64,000 nt of DNA from Collinsella sp. (GCA_019419545.1 DXZT01000016.1:1-64000); one strand, 5' to 3'; positions 1-9,458 are shown, counted from the first letter of the stretch. Translations and numbers: made by a program. Notes: generated from the sequence alone by a model not told the origin.

Positions 1-101
1 GCTGCGGAAACGCGGGGTCCGTTCAGGCTGTTGCGCTGAGATTGAAAATCAACCGATAACCCCAAAAGAGTATCGCGGCGGACGCAATTACCGGCAAGTT
101 C

Positions 102-1361
102 CTATGCGGCCTGCCCTGCCGTCTGAGACATGCGGGACAGACGGACCAGCAGCGCAAAGCCCACCACCAGCAGCACGCCGATAGACAGGACGCCCAGCGA
201 GGGGTTGCCGGTCAGCGAGGTGACGACCGACACCAAGAAGGTGCCCATAACACTTGCATAGCGGCCAAAGATATCAAAGAAGCCATAGTACTCGTTGGAC
301 TTTTCCTTGGGGATAATGCGGCCAAAGTAGCTGCGGCTGAGCGCCTGCACGCCGCCCTGGAACAGGCCGACCAAAATGGCAAGCACCCAAAACTCAAAGG
401 CGGTCTTGAGGAAGAACGCGGCAAAGAGCACGATGCCCATATAGGCGGCGACTGCCACCAAGATCATGTTGAGCGTGCCCACGCGGCCGGCGAGCTTGCC
501 GTAGATGATGGCGGACGGAAAGGCCACGAACTGCGTAACGAGCAGCGCCAGGACCAACTGGGTCGAATCGATGCCCAAGGCCGAACCGTAGCTGGTTGCC
601 ATGGAAATGACCGTGTGGACGCCATCGATATAGAAGAAGAACGCGACCATGTAGACCAGCACGGTCTTGTTGTGGGCGATCTCGCGCATGGTGTGTCCGA
701 CCTCGGAGAACACGCCGCCCACGATGTGACCGATGGTGTCCTGGGGACCGCGCTCGCGACCGTACTTTTGCTTATAGGTGCGAATGAGCGGCAGGGTAAA
801 GATAAGCCACCAGGCACCGGTGATGATAAACGACAGACGCGTTGCCAGCATGGTGGGGACGCCAAGAGCGGGGCCACCCATGATAAGCGCCAGACAGATG
901 ATGAACGGCACGGTGGAACCGATATAGCCCCAGGCATAGCCCGAGCTGGACACGGCGTCCATGCGCTCGTCGGTGGTAATGTCGGGCAGCATAGCGTCGT
1001 AGAACGTCATAGAAGAGTTAAGGCCGATGGTGCACAGCACGTACACGGTCAAAAATGCCATGGCGGACATTGGGATAGCCTGCGCCAGGCAAAGCACCAG
1101 GCCCGTGAGGAAGAAGCCCAAGAAGAACTTGATCTTGTTGCCAGCGTAGTCGGCAAGCGCGCCCAGAATGGGCATGAGCATGGCGATGACCAGCGAGGCG
1201 ATCGTCTGCGCATTGCCCCAGGCGACCACCAGGTCGGCCGAGGAAGCGCCGGTATTGATGGCGTTAAAGTAAATGGGCACCACCGAGGTATTGAGCAGCA
1301 CGAGGGCCGAATTGCCCACATCATACATAACCCAGTTACGCTCGAGCTTGGTGTATTTCAT
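102..1361 (-). CDS. MFS transporter, UMF1/Atg22-like family
   Basis: A 419-residue polytopic membrane protein with about 12 hydrophobic segments. The N-terminal stretch RNWVMYDVGNSALV matches the Trp/Tyr-Asp-x-Gly-Asn-Ser signature of the UMF1 (Atg22-like) branch of the major facilitator superfamily. Length is normal for the family. Bacterial members are often called amino-acid or nutrient effluxers, but the substrate cannot be read from sequence. It is the last gene before the left edge on the minus strand and stands alone: the next gene upstream begins about 100 bp away. I am confident of the family and not of the substrate. Confidence 0.8.
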   Translation of the reverse strand: MKYTKLERNWVMYDVGNSALVLLNTSVVPIYFNAINTGASSADLVVAWGNAQTIASLVIAMLMPILGALADYAGNKIKFFLGFFLTGLVLCLAQAIPMSAMAFLTVYVLCTIGLNSSMTFYDAMLPDITTDERMDAVSSSGYAWGYIGSTVPFIICLALIMGGPALGVPTMLATRLSFIITGAWWLIFTLPLIRTYKQKYGRERGPQDTIGHIVGGVFSEVGHTMREIAHNKTVLVYMVAFFFYIDGVHTVISMATSYGSALGIDSTQLVLALLVTQFVAFPSAIIYGKLAGRVGTLNMILVAVAAYMGIVLFAAFFLKTAFEFWVLAILVGLFQGGVQALSRSYFGRIIPKEKSNEYYGFFDIFGRYASVMGTFLVSVVTSLTGNPSLGVLSIGVLLVVGFALLVRLSRMSQTAGQAA

Positions 1362-1462
1362 GGACAGGGACCCTTCGTATTCGCCCGATATGCAGTTAGT
1401 TCATCGTACCCCAATTGTCCAGAAGCGCCGGTAAGGATTCGGCAAAGGGGCACGCACGAGCC

Positions 1463-2407
1463 CTACTCCTCGCGGTCGAACTCCTCGTCGGCGCCGAGCA
1501 CGCGACCGCTGTAATTGACATGGTTGGTCACGGCTTCCATATCGCCGGTCTCGATAAAGCGGGCAACCGTGCACTCGTAATCGAGCAGCGCGCGGTCAAA
1601 GACCTCGGGGAAGCTCTCGGTCGAGACTTCATCGGTAAAGGGGTTCTTCCATGCCAAGTGGCCCAGGTTGCCGGTACGCTCGGGCAGCTCGGTCGTCACG
1701 CGGTGCGCAAGGCCGTCGAGCAGCGAATAATCGTGCACCAAGCCCTCAACCAGCGAGATCGCGCGCGTCTTTACGGAGCCGGCCGGCTCAATCGCGCGGT
1801 AAAGTCGCTGCATATTGGCAACGGCAGCACCGTACTCCCCCGCCGGAATGTCAATACCGTACACGCGTCCGGCAACATAGCTCATCAGCACGCCGGCCAC
1901 GCGATTGATGCGATCGGTGGTGACGATCTCGCCCGCCGGCGGGTAATCGTCAACCGTAGCGCCATCGCGTTTAAGCTGCAGCATCAGTACATCCAGGTCG
2001 CTCTCGATCACGGCATGGACCTGACTGCTCGAATCCTCAAGCTCTGAATCGGACTCCACAATGCCAAACTGTTGCTCATAGACAAAGGGATGGGCGTTGC
2101 GGTCGAGCACGTAATGAGACAGCAGGCCCAGCGCAAAGGCGCGACCCAAGCTGGCGTCGCGCGGCAGCAGATGCGACACGCCGTCGCGCAGGCACGCGAA
2201 CTGGCGAGACATGCGCGAGCGATGCATGACCTGCGCCAGCAGCGTACAGTCGGAAACACGCGGTGTCAGAATGTGAAAGAAAAACGGGTCGGGACCTTGG
2301 TTGCCCAAGATAAAGGCAATGCGCTCTTCATCGGACGTGATGACGCCCTGCGGAAGACGGTCGATGCTTTCCTCGCCAAACAGATGATGGGTGATAAGCG
2401 CGGGCAT
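1463..2407 (-). CDS. Zinc-dependent phospholipase C-like protein
   Basis: A 314-residue protein starting MPALITHHLFGE. The ATG at 2407 is chosen because GGAAAGGATC lies just upstream; a longer reading frame to 2437 lacks such a site. His and Asp residues spread through the first 120 residues (THHLFG, LGNQGPDPFFF, LLSHYVLDRNAHPFVYEQ) fit the zinc-ligand pattern of the Zn_dep_PLPC (phospholipase C/D) family. There is no obvious signal peptide, so the protein is probably cytosolic, as many Firmicute and Actinobacterial homologues appear to be. The true substrate is unknown, and a hydrolase role is inferred from the family alone. The C-terminus is acidic. Confidence 0.65.
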   Translation of the reverse strand: MPALITHHLFGEESIDRLPQGVITSDEERIAFILGNQGPDPFFFHILTPRVSDCTLLAQVMHRSRMSRQFACLRDGVSHLLPRDASLGRAFALGLLSHYVLDRNAHPFVYEQQFGIVESDSELEDSSSQVHAVIESDLDVLMLQLKRDGATVDDYPPAGEIVTTDRINRVAGVLMSYVAGRVYGIDIPAGEYGAAVANMQRLYRAIEPAGSVKTRAISLVEGLVHDYSLLDGLAHRVTTELPERTGNLGHLAWKNPFTDEVSTESFPEVFDRALLDYECTVARFIETGDMEAVTNHVNYSGRVLGADEEFDREE

Positions 2408-2499
2408 AATGATCCTTTCCATTTCATTCGATGCCACCCATTATGCCCACCGCGCGCCCATGCCAAACCTGCGATGGTAAACGACGACACGCAAGCCTC

Positions 2500-3234
2500 T
2501 TACGCAAGCCCCAGGTGCGACTTGACCTCGGCGGCACGACGACGGGACACCGGCACCGTCGAGCTCACGCGGTCGAGCCTGAGCTCCATCAACCCCGTGG
2601 AGCCAATCTCAACATTGTGCACGTCTTCCAAATTGACCAGATAGCTGCGATGAACGCGAATAAAGCCCTCGGAGCCCAAGCGACGCTCGAGCGAAGAGAT
2701 CGACTCATTGATCAGGTACGTTCCCTCGGCGCAGATGGCGTTGCAAAAATCGGCGCGCGCCTCAAAGTAGCAGACGTCTGCGGCGGGAATGAACACCTTT
2801 TTGCCCCCGCGGTCCACCGTCAGACGCAAAGGCTGGCGCGGAGCGTGGATAACACGACGGGCACCCAAGGCTGCCTCGATCTTGTCGAGTGCCTTTGACA
2901 GGCGTGCGTCCTCGACCGGCTTGACGACATAGTCGACCGCATCAAGGTTATACGCATCGGCGGCAAACTCGGCAAACGCCGTCACAAACACAACCACCGG
3001 CGGCGTCTTTAGGTTCTGCAGCGTCTCGGCAAGCTCAATTCCCGAGCGGCCGGGCATCGTGATGTCCAAAAACAACACGTTGGGCTTGTTCGAGAGAATC
3101 GACTCCACGGCCTCGGTGACATTGCCCGCCTCGGCAATCTGACCCACACGCATATCCTTTTCCAACAGATAGCGTAGCTCAGCCCTAATGGGAGGCTCGT
3201 CATCAACCACCAAGATGTTCCAGCCTTCGGACAT
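2500..3234 (-). CDS. LytTR-family response regulator
   Basis: A 244-residue response regulator. The receiver domain is at residues 1-120: acidic pocket VVDDEP, phosphoacceptor Asp in LFLDITMPG, conserved Thr in VFVTAF, and Lys in YVVKPVED. A LytTR DNA-binding domain fills about residues 140-240, with YFEARADFCNAI and the typical FIRVHRSYLVN segment. It lies 38 bp downstream of the histidine kinase gene on the same strand, so the two should be co-transcribed and form a LytS/LytR-type pair. Such systems control cell-wall, peptide or metabolite-uptake genes, and the target here cannot be deduced. Confidence 0.88.
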   Translation of the reverse strand: MSEGWNILVVDDEPPIRAELRYLLEKDMRVGQIAEAGNVTEAVESILSNKPNVLFLDITMPGRSGIELAETLQNLKTPPVVVFVTAFAEFAADAYNLDAVDYVVKPVEDARLSKALDKIEAALGARRVIHAPRQPLRLTVDRGGKKVFIPAADVCYFEARADFCNAICAEGTYLINESISSLERRLGSEGFIRVHRSYLVNLEDVHNVEIGSTGLMELRLDRVSSTVPVSRRRAAEVKSHLGLA

Positions 3235-3272
3235 ATGTGCTTCCCCTCTTTTTCTCTCAATCCAACCGCGTG

Positions 3273-4664
3273 CTACGCCGTCAACGGCGCCGGCTCATGC
3301 GGCTCGCCGTTCAGCTCGACGATGACCTGCGTTCCCACGCCCTCCTGGGACTTCACGCGCATGCCGGAATCTTCTCCGTAAAAGAAATGGATGCGCTGAA
3401 GCACGTTGAAGAGCGCCAGGCCGCAACCTCGCTTGACGGAGCCGTCGGCGGTAATGCTCTCGGGCTCCTCTCGGCGATGTTGCTCAAACAGATGCGCGCA
3501 GACCTCTTCGCTCATACCGATGCCATCGTCCTCGACGATGATCTCCAAACCGTCATCGGTCTCGAAAGCCCTAACATGAATAGAAAGCGGCTCGGTCTCG
3601 CGCTGCGCGTGCTTGATGCAGTTTTCGAGCAACGGCTGCAAGATAAACGGCGGCACCAGGCTGTCGCGCACCTCAAAGTCGATATCGACCGAGACGCGCA
3701 GACGGCCGTCGCCATACCGGGCCTGCATAAGATTGATATAACGAGTGCCCTGTTCCACCTCGTGCTCGAGCGTGGTGAGCGTATCGGAGTCAGAAAGCGT
3801 CTGACGATAGTAATTGGAAAAATCGATGAGCAGCGATCGCGCCTTGTCGGGCTCGGTTCGAACGAGCGACACGATCGTGCTAATGGTGTTGAACAGAAAA
3901 TGCGGGTCGACCTGCGACTGCAGGGCCCGAAGCTCCACGCGGGCTGTGAGCTCGTCCTGGCGCTCCAGCTCAAAGCTGGCGAGCTGCGTGGAGATGAGAT
4001 CGGCAAAACCCGAGGCCAACGCCGTCTGGCGCATATCGATGCTGCTCAGGCGGGGATAGTACAGCTCGAGCGTACCCACGCAATGCCCGCGCACGGTAAG
4101 CGGCGCGACAATGCCGGCGCGCAGGCGGGGAAAATAGCCTCCCGTCTCATTGGAGGCGTCGCGCGAAAATACACTCTGCTCGCCGGACTCGATCACGTTG
4201 AGCGTGGTCTTGAGCACAACCGGGGTGCCGGCAGGGCACTTTGCCGAGTCCTCGCCCCAGCTTGCCAACACCTGTTTGCCATCGGTAAAGCAGATGGCAG
4301 AGGCGATGGTCTCGGACAGGATAATTTTAGAGGCGCCCAGGGCCGCTTCGGGCGTAAGGCCGCGCGACGTGTAGGCGAATATTTTTGATGCGATGGCGAG
4401 CGTACGGTCGGTTGCGCACGATGTGAGGTCGTCGGGGACCACAAAGACATACGAGAAAAAGAAGCACAGCATGACCAGGCCGGCAATAACGACAACGCCC
4501 GGAACGGGATTGGGATTATCGGTTAAATCCCAGATAAGCAGCAGGATAAGCGCCGGAACGACAATACCGAGCAGGATGGCCTGAACCACATGCTGGGCCG
4601 TACGAAAGACCTTGGTAGAGTTGTAGCTCTTGCCCAGAATCAGCCTGTTTAAATCCACCGTCAT
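3273..4664 (-). CDS. LytS/YehU-type sensor histidine kinase
   Basis: About 463 residues. Two N-terminal membrane segments (about residues 22-45 and 55-75) are followed by a GAF-like sensory region. A His_kinase domain carries QSQVDPHFLFNT (phosphoacceptor His), and the ATPase part has LLENCIKHA and DDGIGM. The frame stays open to 4733, but that stretch contains the terminator hairpin of the preceding gene, so the start must lie later. ATG 4664 directly abuts AGAGGGG, while GTG 4658 sits six bases after it and may be the real start. It pairs with the LytTR regulator just downstream. Confidence 0.85.
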   Translation of the reverse strand: MTVDLNRLILGKSYNSTKVFRTAQHVVQAILLGIVVPALILLLIWDLTDNPNPVPGVVVIAGLVMLCFFFSYVFVVPDDLTSCATDRTLAIASKIFAYTSRGLTPEAALGASKIILSETIASAICFTDGKQVLASWGEDSAKCPAGTPVVLKTTLNVIESGEQSVFSRDASNETGGYFPRLRAGIVAPLTVRGHCVGTLELYYPRLSSIDMRQTALASGFADLISTQLASFELERQDELTARVELRALQSQVDPHFLFNTISTIVSLVRTEPDKARSLLIDFSNYYRQTLSDSDTLTTLEHEVEQGTRYINLMQARYGDGRLRVSVDIDFEVRDSLVPPFILQPLLENCIKHAQRETEPLSIHVRAFETDDGLEIIVEDDGIGMSEEVCAHLFEQHRREEPESITADGSVKRGCGLALFNVLQRIHFFYGEDSGMRVKSQEGVGTQVIVELNGEPHEPAPLTA

Positions 4665-4693
4665 CCCCTCTTGTCCGTAGCACCCATAGCAAT

Positions 4694-4718
4694 AAAGAGG
4701 GCCGCAAGCGACCCTCTC
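4694..4718 (-). terminator. Rho-independent terminator of the amidohydrolase gene
   Basis: Read on the minus strand, GAGAGGGTCGC-TTGC-GGCCCTCT folds into a short GC-rich hairpin followed by TTTATT. It lies about 60 bp beyond the amidohydrolase stop codon and upstream of the sensor kinase start. Confidence 0.7.
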
Positions 4719-4720
4719 CA

Positions 4721-4733
4721 TTGCATTATGCAA
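4721..4733. promoter_or_regulatory. Palindrome TTGCATTATGCAA, possible operator
   Basis: A 6+1+6 perfect palindrome between the amidohydrolase terminator and its stop codon, upstream of the kinase/regulator pair. A similar ATTATGCA/TGCATAAT palindrome occurs at 41741-41760 in another intergenic space. A binding site is plausible but unproven. Confidence 0.3.
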
Positions 4734-4775
4734 TCAAAAACTGTGTTTTACATCAAGCCATCGACAAACGGTATC

Positions 4776-6053
4776 TTAGGCGCTGTATTTGTTAGCCTCA
4801 CCAAAAGTGCCAGCCTCGACGATCCAGCCGTCCTTCATGATGACGTCCATGTTGTCGGTGTTGAGCACGTGGATGTCGGCGGCGACGTCACCGTTGACAA
4901 CCAGCAGGTCGGCGCACTTGCCGGCCTCGATGGAACCGGTCTCGTCCTCGATGTGGCACATCTTGGCACCGTTGAGGGTGGCGCAGGTGATGGTCTCGAC
5001 CGGAGTGAAGCCGATCTTGTCGACGAACTCGTACATCTCCTCGATGGAGCAGGTGCCGTACGGGGTGACGAAGGAGAAGGAGTCGGAGCCGATCGTCATG
5101 ACGACGCCGCGCTTCTTGGCCTCGCGCAGGCAGTCGTAGTTGCGCTGCAGCTCCTTCTCGACCAGGGTGCCCTCGTACTTGTCGTGCAGCTCGGGGACGT
5201 AGACGGGCGGATAGGTGGCGTACCAGGTGGGCAGGAAGGCGATCGTCGGGGTGAAGAAGGTGCCCTGCTCGGCCATGAGGTCCATGGTGCGCTCATCGAT
5301 ATCGAAGCCGTGGATCAGCTGCTCGCAACCAAAGCGGACGGAATCGTAGGCAGCGGCGTGGTTGTTGTAGCAGTGGCTCCACACGGGGATGCCGACCATC
5401 TTGGCCTCTTCGACCACGGCCTGAATCTCCTCGGAGCAGTAGTGCTGGTCGCGGCCGGAGTCCCAGCGCCAGATGCCGCCACCGGTAGCCCAGATCTTGA
5501 TGGCATCGGGGTTCTCGCGCAGGCGACGACGGACGGCCTTGCGCAGATCCCAGGGACCGTCGACCTGATCGCCCCAGGGATGGGATTCCTTGTTGAGCTC
5601 CTGGCTGCAGTGGTGGGAGTCACCGTGGCCGGCAACGCGGCAGAAGCCAAGGCCGGTGGCCAGAACGCGCGGGCCCTTGAAGACGCCCTTGTCGATGCAG
5701 TCGCGGATCTGGATGCCAAAGCGGCCGATCTCGCAGACGGTGGTGAGACCGTGGGTGAGGCAGTCGTAGGCCTGCTTGACGGCGACGGCCTGCTTCTCGA
5801 GGAGCGGCTGCATGACCCAGTCGGTGTCATCGTCGGTCAGGTTGCCCGAGAAGTGCAGGTGGGTGTCGATCAGACCGGGAAGGACGGTCTTGCCGGCGGC
5901 GTCGATAACCTCAACGCCCTCGGGAAGGTCCTGCATAGTGCCGGCGTACTCGATCTCGCCGTTGTCGTCGACGAGAACGAGGGAGTTCTCAACCGGCTCG
6001 GCACCGGTACCGTCGATGAGCTTGCCGCCAACGATTGCGTACTTAGTAGACAT
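4776..6053 (-). CDS. Metal-dependent amidohydrolase (imidazolonepropionase/prolidase-like)
   Basis: A 425-residue member of the amidohydrolase superfamily. Metal ligands visible are DTHLHF (HxH) near residue 62, the Lys in AIKIWATGGG, His in SHCYNNHAA, His in QLIHGFDID and the catalytic Asp in TIGSDSF. The small N-terminal beta domain (KYAIVGGKLIDGTG) and the LPGLIDTHLH junction are typical. Members hydrolyse imidazolonepropionate, dipeptides with C-terminal basic or proline residues, or xenobiotic amides. The APC amino-acid permease 131 bp upstream on the same strand suggests uptake and hydrolysis of one amino-acid-like compound. The exact substrate is unknown. Confidence 0.8.
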   Translation of the reverse strand: MSTKYAIVGGKLIDGTGAEPVENSLVLVDDNGEIEYAGTMQDLPEGVEVIDAAGKTVLPGLIDTHLHFSGNLTDDDTDWVMQPLLEKQAVAVKQAYDCLTHGLTTVCEIGRFGIQIRDCIDKGVFKGPRVLATGLGFCRVAGHGDSHHCSQELNKESHPWGDQVDGPWDLRKAVRRRLRENPDAIKIWATGGGIWRWDSGRDQHYCSEEIQAVVEEAKMVGIPVWSHCYNNHAAAYDSVRFGCEQLIHGFDIDERTMDLMAEQGTFFTPTIAFLPTWYATYPPVYVPELHDKYEGTLVEKELQRNYDCLREAKKRGVVMTIGSDSFSFVTPYGTCSIEEMYEFVDKIGFTPVETITCATLNGAKMCHIEDETGSIEAGKCADLLVVNGDVAADIHVLNTDNMDVIMKDGWIVEAGTFGEANKYSA

Positions 6054-6128
6054 GGTTCCTCCTTATGGATCCATATTGTGGGCGAGGCCATGTTGGGTTA
6101 AGGCCTCACAAAGCTACCCAAGTGCTGC

Positions 6129-6172
6129 CGGGTTCGGTGCGCGGGAGAGAGGGTTCCGCGCACCCGATCCGC
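6129..6172. other. GC-rich hairpin between permease and amidohydrolase genes
   Basis: GGTGCGCGG (6136-6144) and CCGCGCACC (6156-6164) form a perfect 9-bp stem with an 11-base purine-rich loop. The flanks GGGTTC/GATCC can extend it imperfectly. No T-run follows on either strand, so it is more likely an RNA-processing or partial attenuation hairpin within a two-gene transcript than a full terminator. Confidence 0.45.
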
Positions 6173-6184
6173 CCCGGCTCGGCG

Positions 6185-7636
6185 TTATTTTTTGCGGGAA
6201 TTGGTGAAGGCCATGAGGGCCAGGCCAACAGCCAGCCAGCCGATCACGATGCTCCACTCCACCATGTTGAGGGAGGCGGGAGAGAACGGGATCACGAGCA
6301 GGCCAATGATGGTGCCGCAGGCAACGATAGCGAGGCTGATGCCAAACTTGCCGCCGGGCACCTCGTAGGGACGAGGCAGGTCGGGCTCGGTGAAGCGCAT
6401 GCGCAGGCAAGCGAGGGCGACCATGCCGCAGGAGAAGATGAAGGCGAGAGCCGACACGTTGGTCAGAGGGATGAGCATGTTCTTGCCCAGGAACGGACCG
6501 ATGACGGTGATGACGCCCAGAACGGCGCAGGCGAGCTTGGGAGCGCCGGACTTGGGATCGACCTCGGCGAACTTCTCGGGCAGCTGGCCCTTGCGGCCCA
6601 TGGCGAGCATGATGCGGCTCGTGGCGCCGTAGAAGGAGTTCATCGGGCCCATGGGTCCAAGCGTGGCGATGACGAGCATGGCCAGGTACAGGAGCATGTT
6701 GATACCCTTGAGGCAGGCAAGCGCGGGAACCGGGCTCTTAACAAACTCATGCCAGTCGAGGATGGTGCCGAACGAGTAGATGCAGACCATGTAGAAGCCG
6801 CCGGCGGCCAGCAGGGCCAAGGAGATGATCTTACCGAACTTGTTCCAGTTGAGGCCCTCGGCTGCTTCCTCAGCCTGCTGAGGAATGGTGTCGAAGCCGG
6901 CGTAGAAGAACGGGGTCAGAACCAGGACCGAAACGATACCGGCGAACAGGCTGGTGCCCTCGGTAGCGGGCTTGCCGCCACCAGCACCGGTGACCTGGGA
7001 GAACACGGGCATGGCGTTGTCCGGCGAGCCGGTGAACAGCGAGACGCCCATGGCGAGCAGCATGCCGCAGAGCAGGGCCTTGGTCAGGAAGGCCTGCAGC
7101 TTGGCGGCCGAGCTGGCACCGCGGAAGTTGAGGAAGATGACGTAGGCTGCAAAGCCGAGCGCGATCAGCGTCGGGAACAAGTAAACGTCGGCGCTCAGGA
7201 TGGTATAGAGCTTGACGGCGCGCAGCCACTCAAGGCCGGGCAGGCTGCCGAACATCTCGGACACGAGGGTCGAAATGGCGATGGCCTCCCACGGGCACAG
7301 GATGCCGTTGCCCAGGGCCAGGAGCCAGCCGGTGATGTAGCTCATCGTACGGCCAAAGCTACGATCGACATACTCGACGATGCCACCCGAAATGGGGATA
7401 GCAGCCGTGAGCTCACCGAAAACAGCTCCGACGGGCACGAGGAAGATTGCACCCAAGAGGAATGCGATCATAGCGGGAACGGGACCGCCGCCCACGACCA
7501 TCCAGTCGCCGACCTGCAGAACCCAACCGGTACCGATGATGGCACCGAAACCGATGGTGAAGAAGTTCCAGAGCGAAAGCGTTTTCTTCATGCCACCGTT
7601 ACCTTCGACTGCAACTTCTGCGTTCTTGTCCGCCAT
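6185..7636 (-). CDS. APC-superfamily amino acid permease
   Basis: A 483-residue protein with about 12 membrane segments. The N-terminus SLWNFFTIGFGAIIGTGW carries the glycine-rich motif of TM1 in amino acid-polyamine-organocation permeases, and GGIVEYVDRSFG follows in the third segment. No periplasmic domain is present. Start ATG 7636 is preceded by AAGGAGGGGAAC. It is upstream of, and probably co-transcribed with, the amidohydrolase gene, so it may import that enzyme's substrate. Family certain; substrate not determinable. Confidence 0.85.
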   Translation of the reverse strand: MADKNAEVAVEGNGGMKKTLSLWNFFTIGFGAIIGTGWVLQVGDWMVVGGGPVPAMIAFLLGAIFLVPVGAVFGELTAAIPISGGIVEYVDRSFGRTMSYITGWLLALGNGILCPWEAIAISTLVSEMFGSLPGLEWLRAVKLYTILSADVYLFPTLIALGFAAYVIFLNFRGASSAAKLQAFLTKALLCGMLLAMGVSLFTGSPDNAMPVFSQVTGAGGGKPATEGTSLFAGIVSVLVLTPFFYAGFDTIPQQAEEAAEGLNWNKFGKIISLALLAAGGFYMVCIYSFGTILDWHEFVKSPVPALACLKGINMLLYLAMLVIATLGPMGPMNSFYGATSRIMLAMGRKGQLPEKFAEVDPKSGAPKLACAVLGVITVIGPFLGKNMLIPLTNVSALAFIFSCGMVALACLRMRFTEPDLPRPYEVPGGKFGISLAIVACGTIIGLLVIPFSPASLNMVEWSIVIGWLAVGLALMAFTNSRKK

Positions 7637-7997
7637 TGTTCCCCTCCTTTCCTTATTGACGCCTCTTTGACGTCACCCCTTGCGCGGTCTGTTTTGCCGC
7701 GCGCTTTTATTTCGTGGCTTTAAGATACGGCCTTGGCACAGCAGCGCCGCTTGCGGCTCGACCGAAGGCTGAACTGCAAAACGAGCGGCGCCGTTTTTGG
7801 GACGAACGGCACGGTTTGCCGCTCATTGTTGTCGCCCGTCCGACGGGCGTACGCTCATCGGACGCATATAGAGATGTTTTTGAGGCCGTGTGTTTTGCGC
7901 CTTTCGTACCGTTTACCGAGCTTTTGACGCGCGGACCCCTTTGTTGCACATCTTTTTTGTAGGATAGACAGGTTATACATGAGACAAGGCGGTACGA
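7637..7997. other. Intergenic space without a convincing gene
   Basis: 361 bp between two divergently oriented genes. Short overlapping frames exist on both strands but show no ribosome site or recognisable protein. A possible -35 TTGACG is at 7924-7929, with no well-spaced -10 before the plus-strand peptidase gene. Promoters for both flanking genes are expected here. Confidence 0.5.
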
Positions 7998-8999
7998 ATG
8001 GCATACGGATACAATGACGGCGACCAACGGCCACAAAGCGTGCGCCTTGCCGGCCGCACCACGCCAACGCCCAGAAGCACCTCCGACAACGGCAACCAGC
8101 AGCGCCCCCAAGAGCAGCCCGGGGCTTCTTCTCGGCAACAAAGCCGTACCGTGCAACAGTCAGACCGCGTGAGTACGAGCACACGCCAACGTCAGACCGA
8201 CATATCGCAGCCGCGCCGCTACGATCGCCGTAAGACCGACTACTACGTTAAACGCTCCTTTTCGCGACCTCAACGCGATCGCGGCAATTCCGCCCCTCAC
8301 CCCGCGTCGCATACCACAAGCCACGTGCTTCCGGCCCGCCGCCTACGCCTTGCGCTTTGCTCCATTGCCGCCTGCCTCGTCTTTGTGTTTTTGGGATCCT
8401 GTATCTCCCACGGATCAGCCGGTCTTGAGCCCACTGCCGAGGACAAGCTGCTTAAAGCTCCCGTCGCACCCGGCTACTCATTTGCTTTTTCGACCCCGCG
8501 CTCGCAGTGGAGTGCCGGCACCATGCCCCACATCTACCAAATTGACCCCGCATGGTCGGAGCTACCCTATGCCGGTGGCACTATTCGCGAAAACGCTTGC
8601 GGTCCCACTTGCCTCACCATGGTCTATATCTTTAAGACTGGCCACGCCGATATGACGCCGGTCGATATGTGCGCCCTTTCCGAGGCGGGCAACTATGCCC
8701 CCACCGGCGCCACCGAATGGTCATTTATGACGCGCGGCGCATGGCAGCTGGGCCTTAACGGAACGGAGCTCCATATCGATCGCAGCTCCATCACCCAGGC
8801 GCTGCGCTCGGGTGCGCCCATCATCGCATCGGTTCGCCCCGGCACCTTTACCAGCGTTGGACACTATATCGTGCTCTACGGCATCGACGATGCCAACCAG
8901 ATTGGCGTCTACGACCCCAACTCGGCCAGCCGCAGCGCCCGTCGCTGGGGCGTCGTAGAGGTCCTCAACGAAGTCGAAGCCATGTGGGCCTACTACTAG
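7998..8999 (+). CDS. Membrane-anchored C39-like cysteine peptidase
   Basis: 333 residues in three parts. Residues 1-115 are hydrophilic, rich in Gln, Arg, Ser and Thr, and probably cytoplasmic and disordered. One membrane segment spans about 117-137 (LRLALCSIAACLVFVFLG). An extracytoplasmic papain-like domain covers about 175-333, with candidate catalytic Cys201 (ENACGPTCL), His289 (GHYIVLYG) and Asp306 (VYDPNS). This is the C39-like or bacteriocin-processing fold found in many surface hydrolases. No transporter domains are attached, so it is not a bacteriocin exporter. The gene stands alone; its substrate is unknown, and a cell-surface peptide or peptidoglycan is a guess. Confidence 0.75.
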   Translation: MAYGYNDGDQRPQSVRLAGRTTPTPRSTSDNGNQQRPQEQPGASSRQQSRTVQQSDRVSTSTRQRQTDISQPRRYDRRKTDYYVKRSFSRPQRDRGNSAPHPASHTTSHVLPARRLRLALCSIAACLVFVFLGSCISHGSAGLEPTAEDKLLKAPVAPGYSFAFSTPRSQWSAGTMPHIYQIDPAWSELPYAGGTIRENACGPTCLTMVYIFKTGHADMTPVDMCALSEAGNYAPTGATEWSFMTRGAWQLGLNGTELHIDRSSITQALRSGAPIIASVRPGTFTSVGHYIVLYGIDDANQIGVYDPNSASRSARRWGVVEVLNEVEAMWAYY

Positions 9000-9400
9000 T
9001 CATTGGGCACTCATTGGGGACTGACTTAAATGAGTGGCCCCAGACTGCCCGGAACTGCCGGCACGGAAGGCGCATCCCGCTTTGAAGTTCGATAGCGGGA
9101 TGCGCTTTCCGTTAGCGGCCTGCTTGGGAAACTGAGAGCCACTTTTCGGCATATTTCCGGGATGCATTTTCCGTTTGAGGGCCTCAAGGGAAACCGCGTC
9201 CCATGTTGGAAGCTCATTCTGGGATGCGCTTTCCGCAGTTGATCGATGCGGGCTTTAAGGACTATCCCAAGCTGCCGGCGGAAAAGGAACGTCCCCAAGT
9301 GCCGGGTTTCCGCAGTCATTGGGGACAGACTTAAATGACCAGTCTTTTAAGAACGTCCCCAATGACTACCCACAGAATGAGGGTCTCATCGGGGACTAGG
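9000..9400. repeat. Intergenic array of dispersed palindromic repeats
   Basis: About 400 bp with no gene. AGTCATTGGGGAC (9314-9326) and GTCCCCAATGACT (9355-9367) form a perfect 13-bp inverted repeat around a 28-base loop; a partial copy is at 9008-9030. Between them are several GGGATGCGCTTTCC / GGGAAACnGCGTCCCA elements in alternating orientation (about 9095-9235). The first family recurs at 15130-15280 and, in part, near 29900 and 36650. The second recurs at 56690-56885. Confidence 0.7.
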
Positions 9401-9408
9401 TAAATAGC

Positions 9409-9442
9409 AAAAGCCCCCGCGGCCGAAACGGGCCACGGGGGC
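9409..9442 (-). terminator. Terminator of the beta-glucoside operon
   Basis: GCCCCCGCGGCC (9413-9424) pairs with GGCCACGGGGGC (9431-9442) with one mismatch. On the minus strand the hairpin is followed by TTTTGCT. It lies 17 bp past the stop codon of the 6-phospho-beta-glucosidase gene. Confidence 0.85.
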
Positions 9443-9458
9443 AGCAGGCTTGCAAGGG

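Noticed and set aside
7707..8156. A 149-codon minus-strand frame between permease and peptidase genes
   Set aside because: It overlaps the start of the peptidase gene, has an odd composition rich in Arg/Ser/Gly and lacks a ribosome site.
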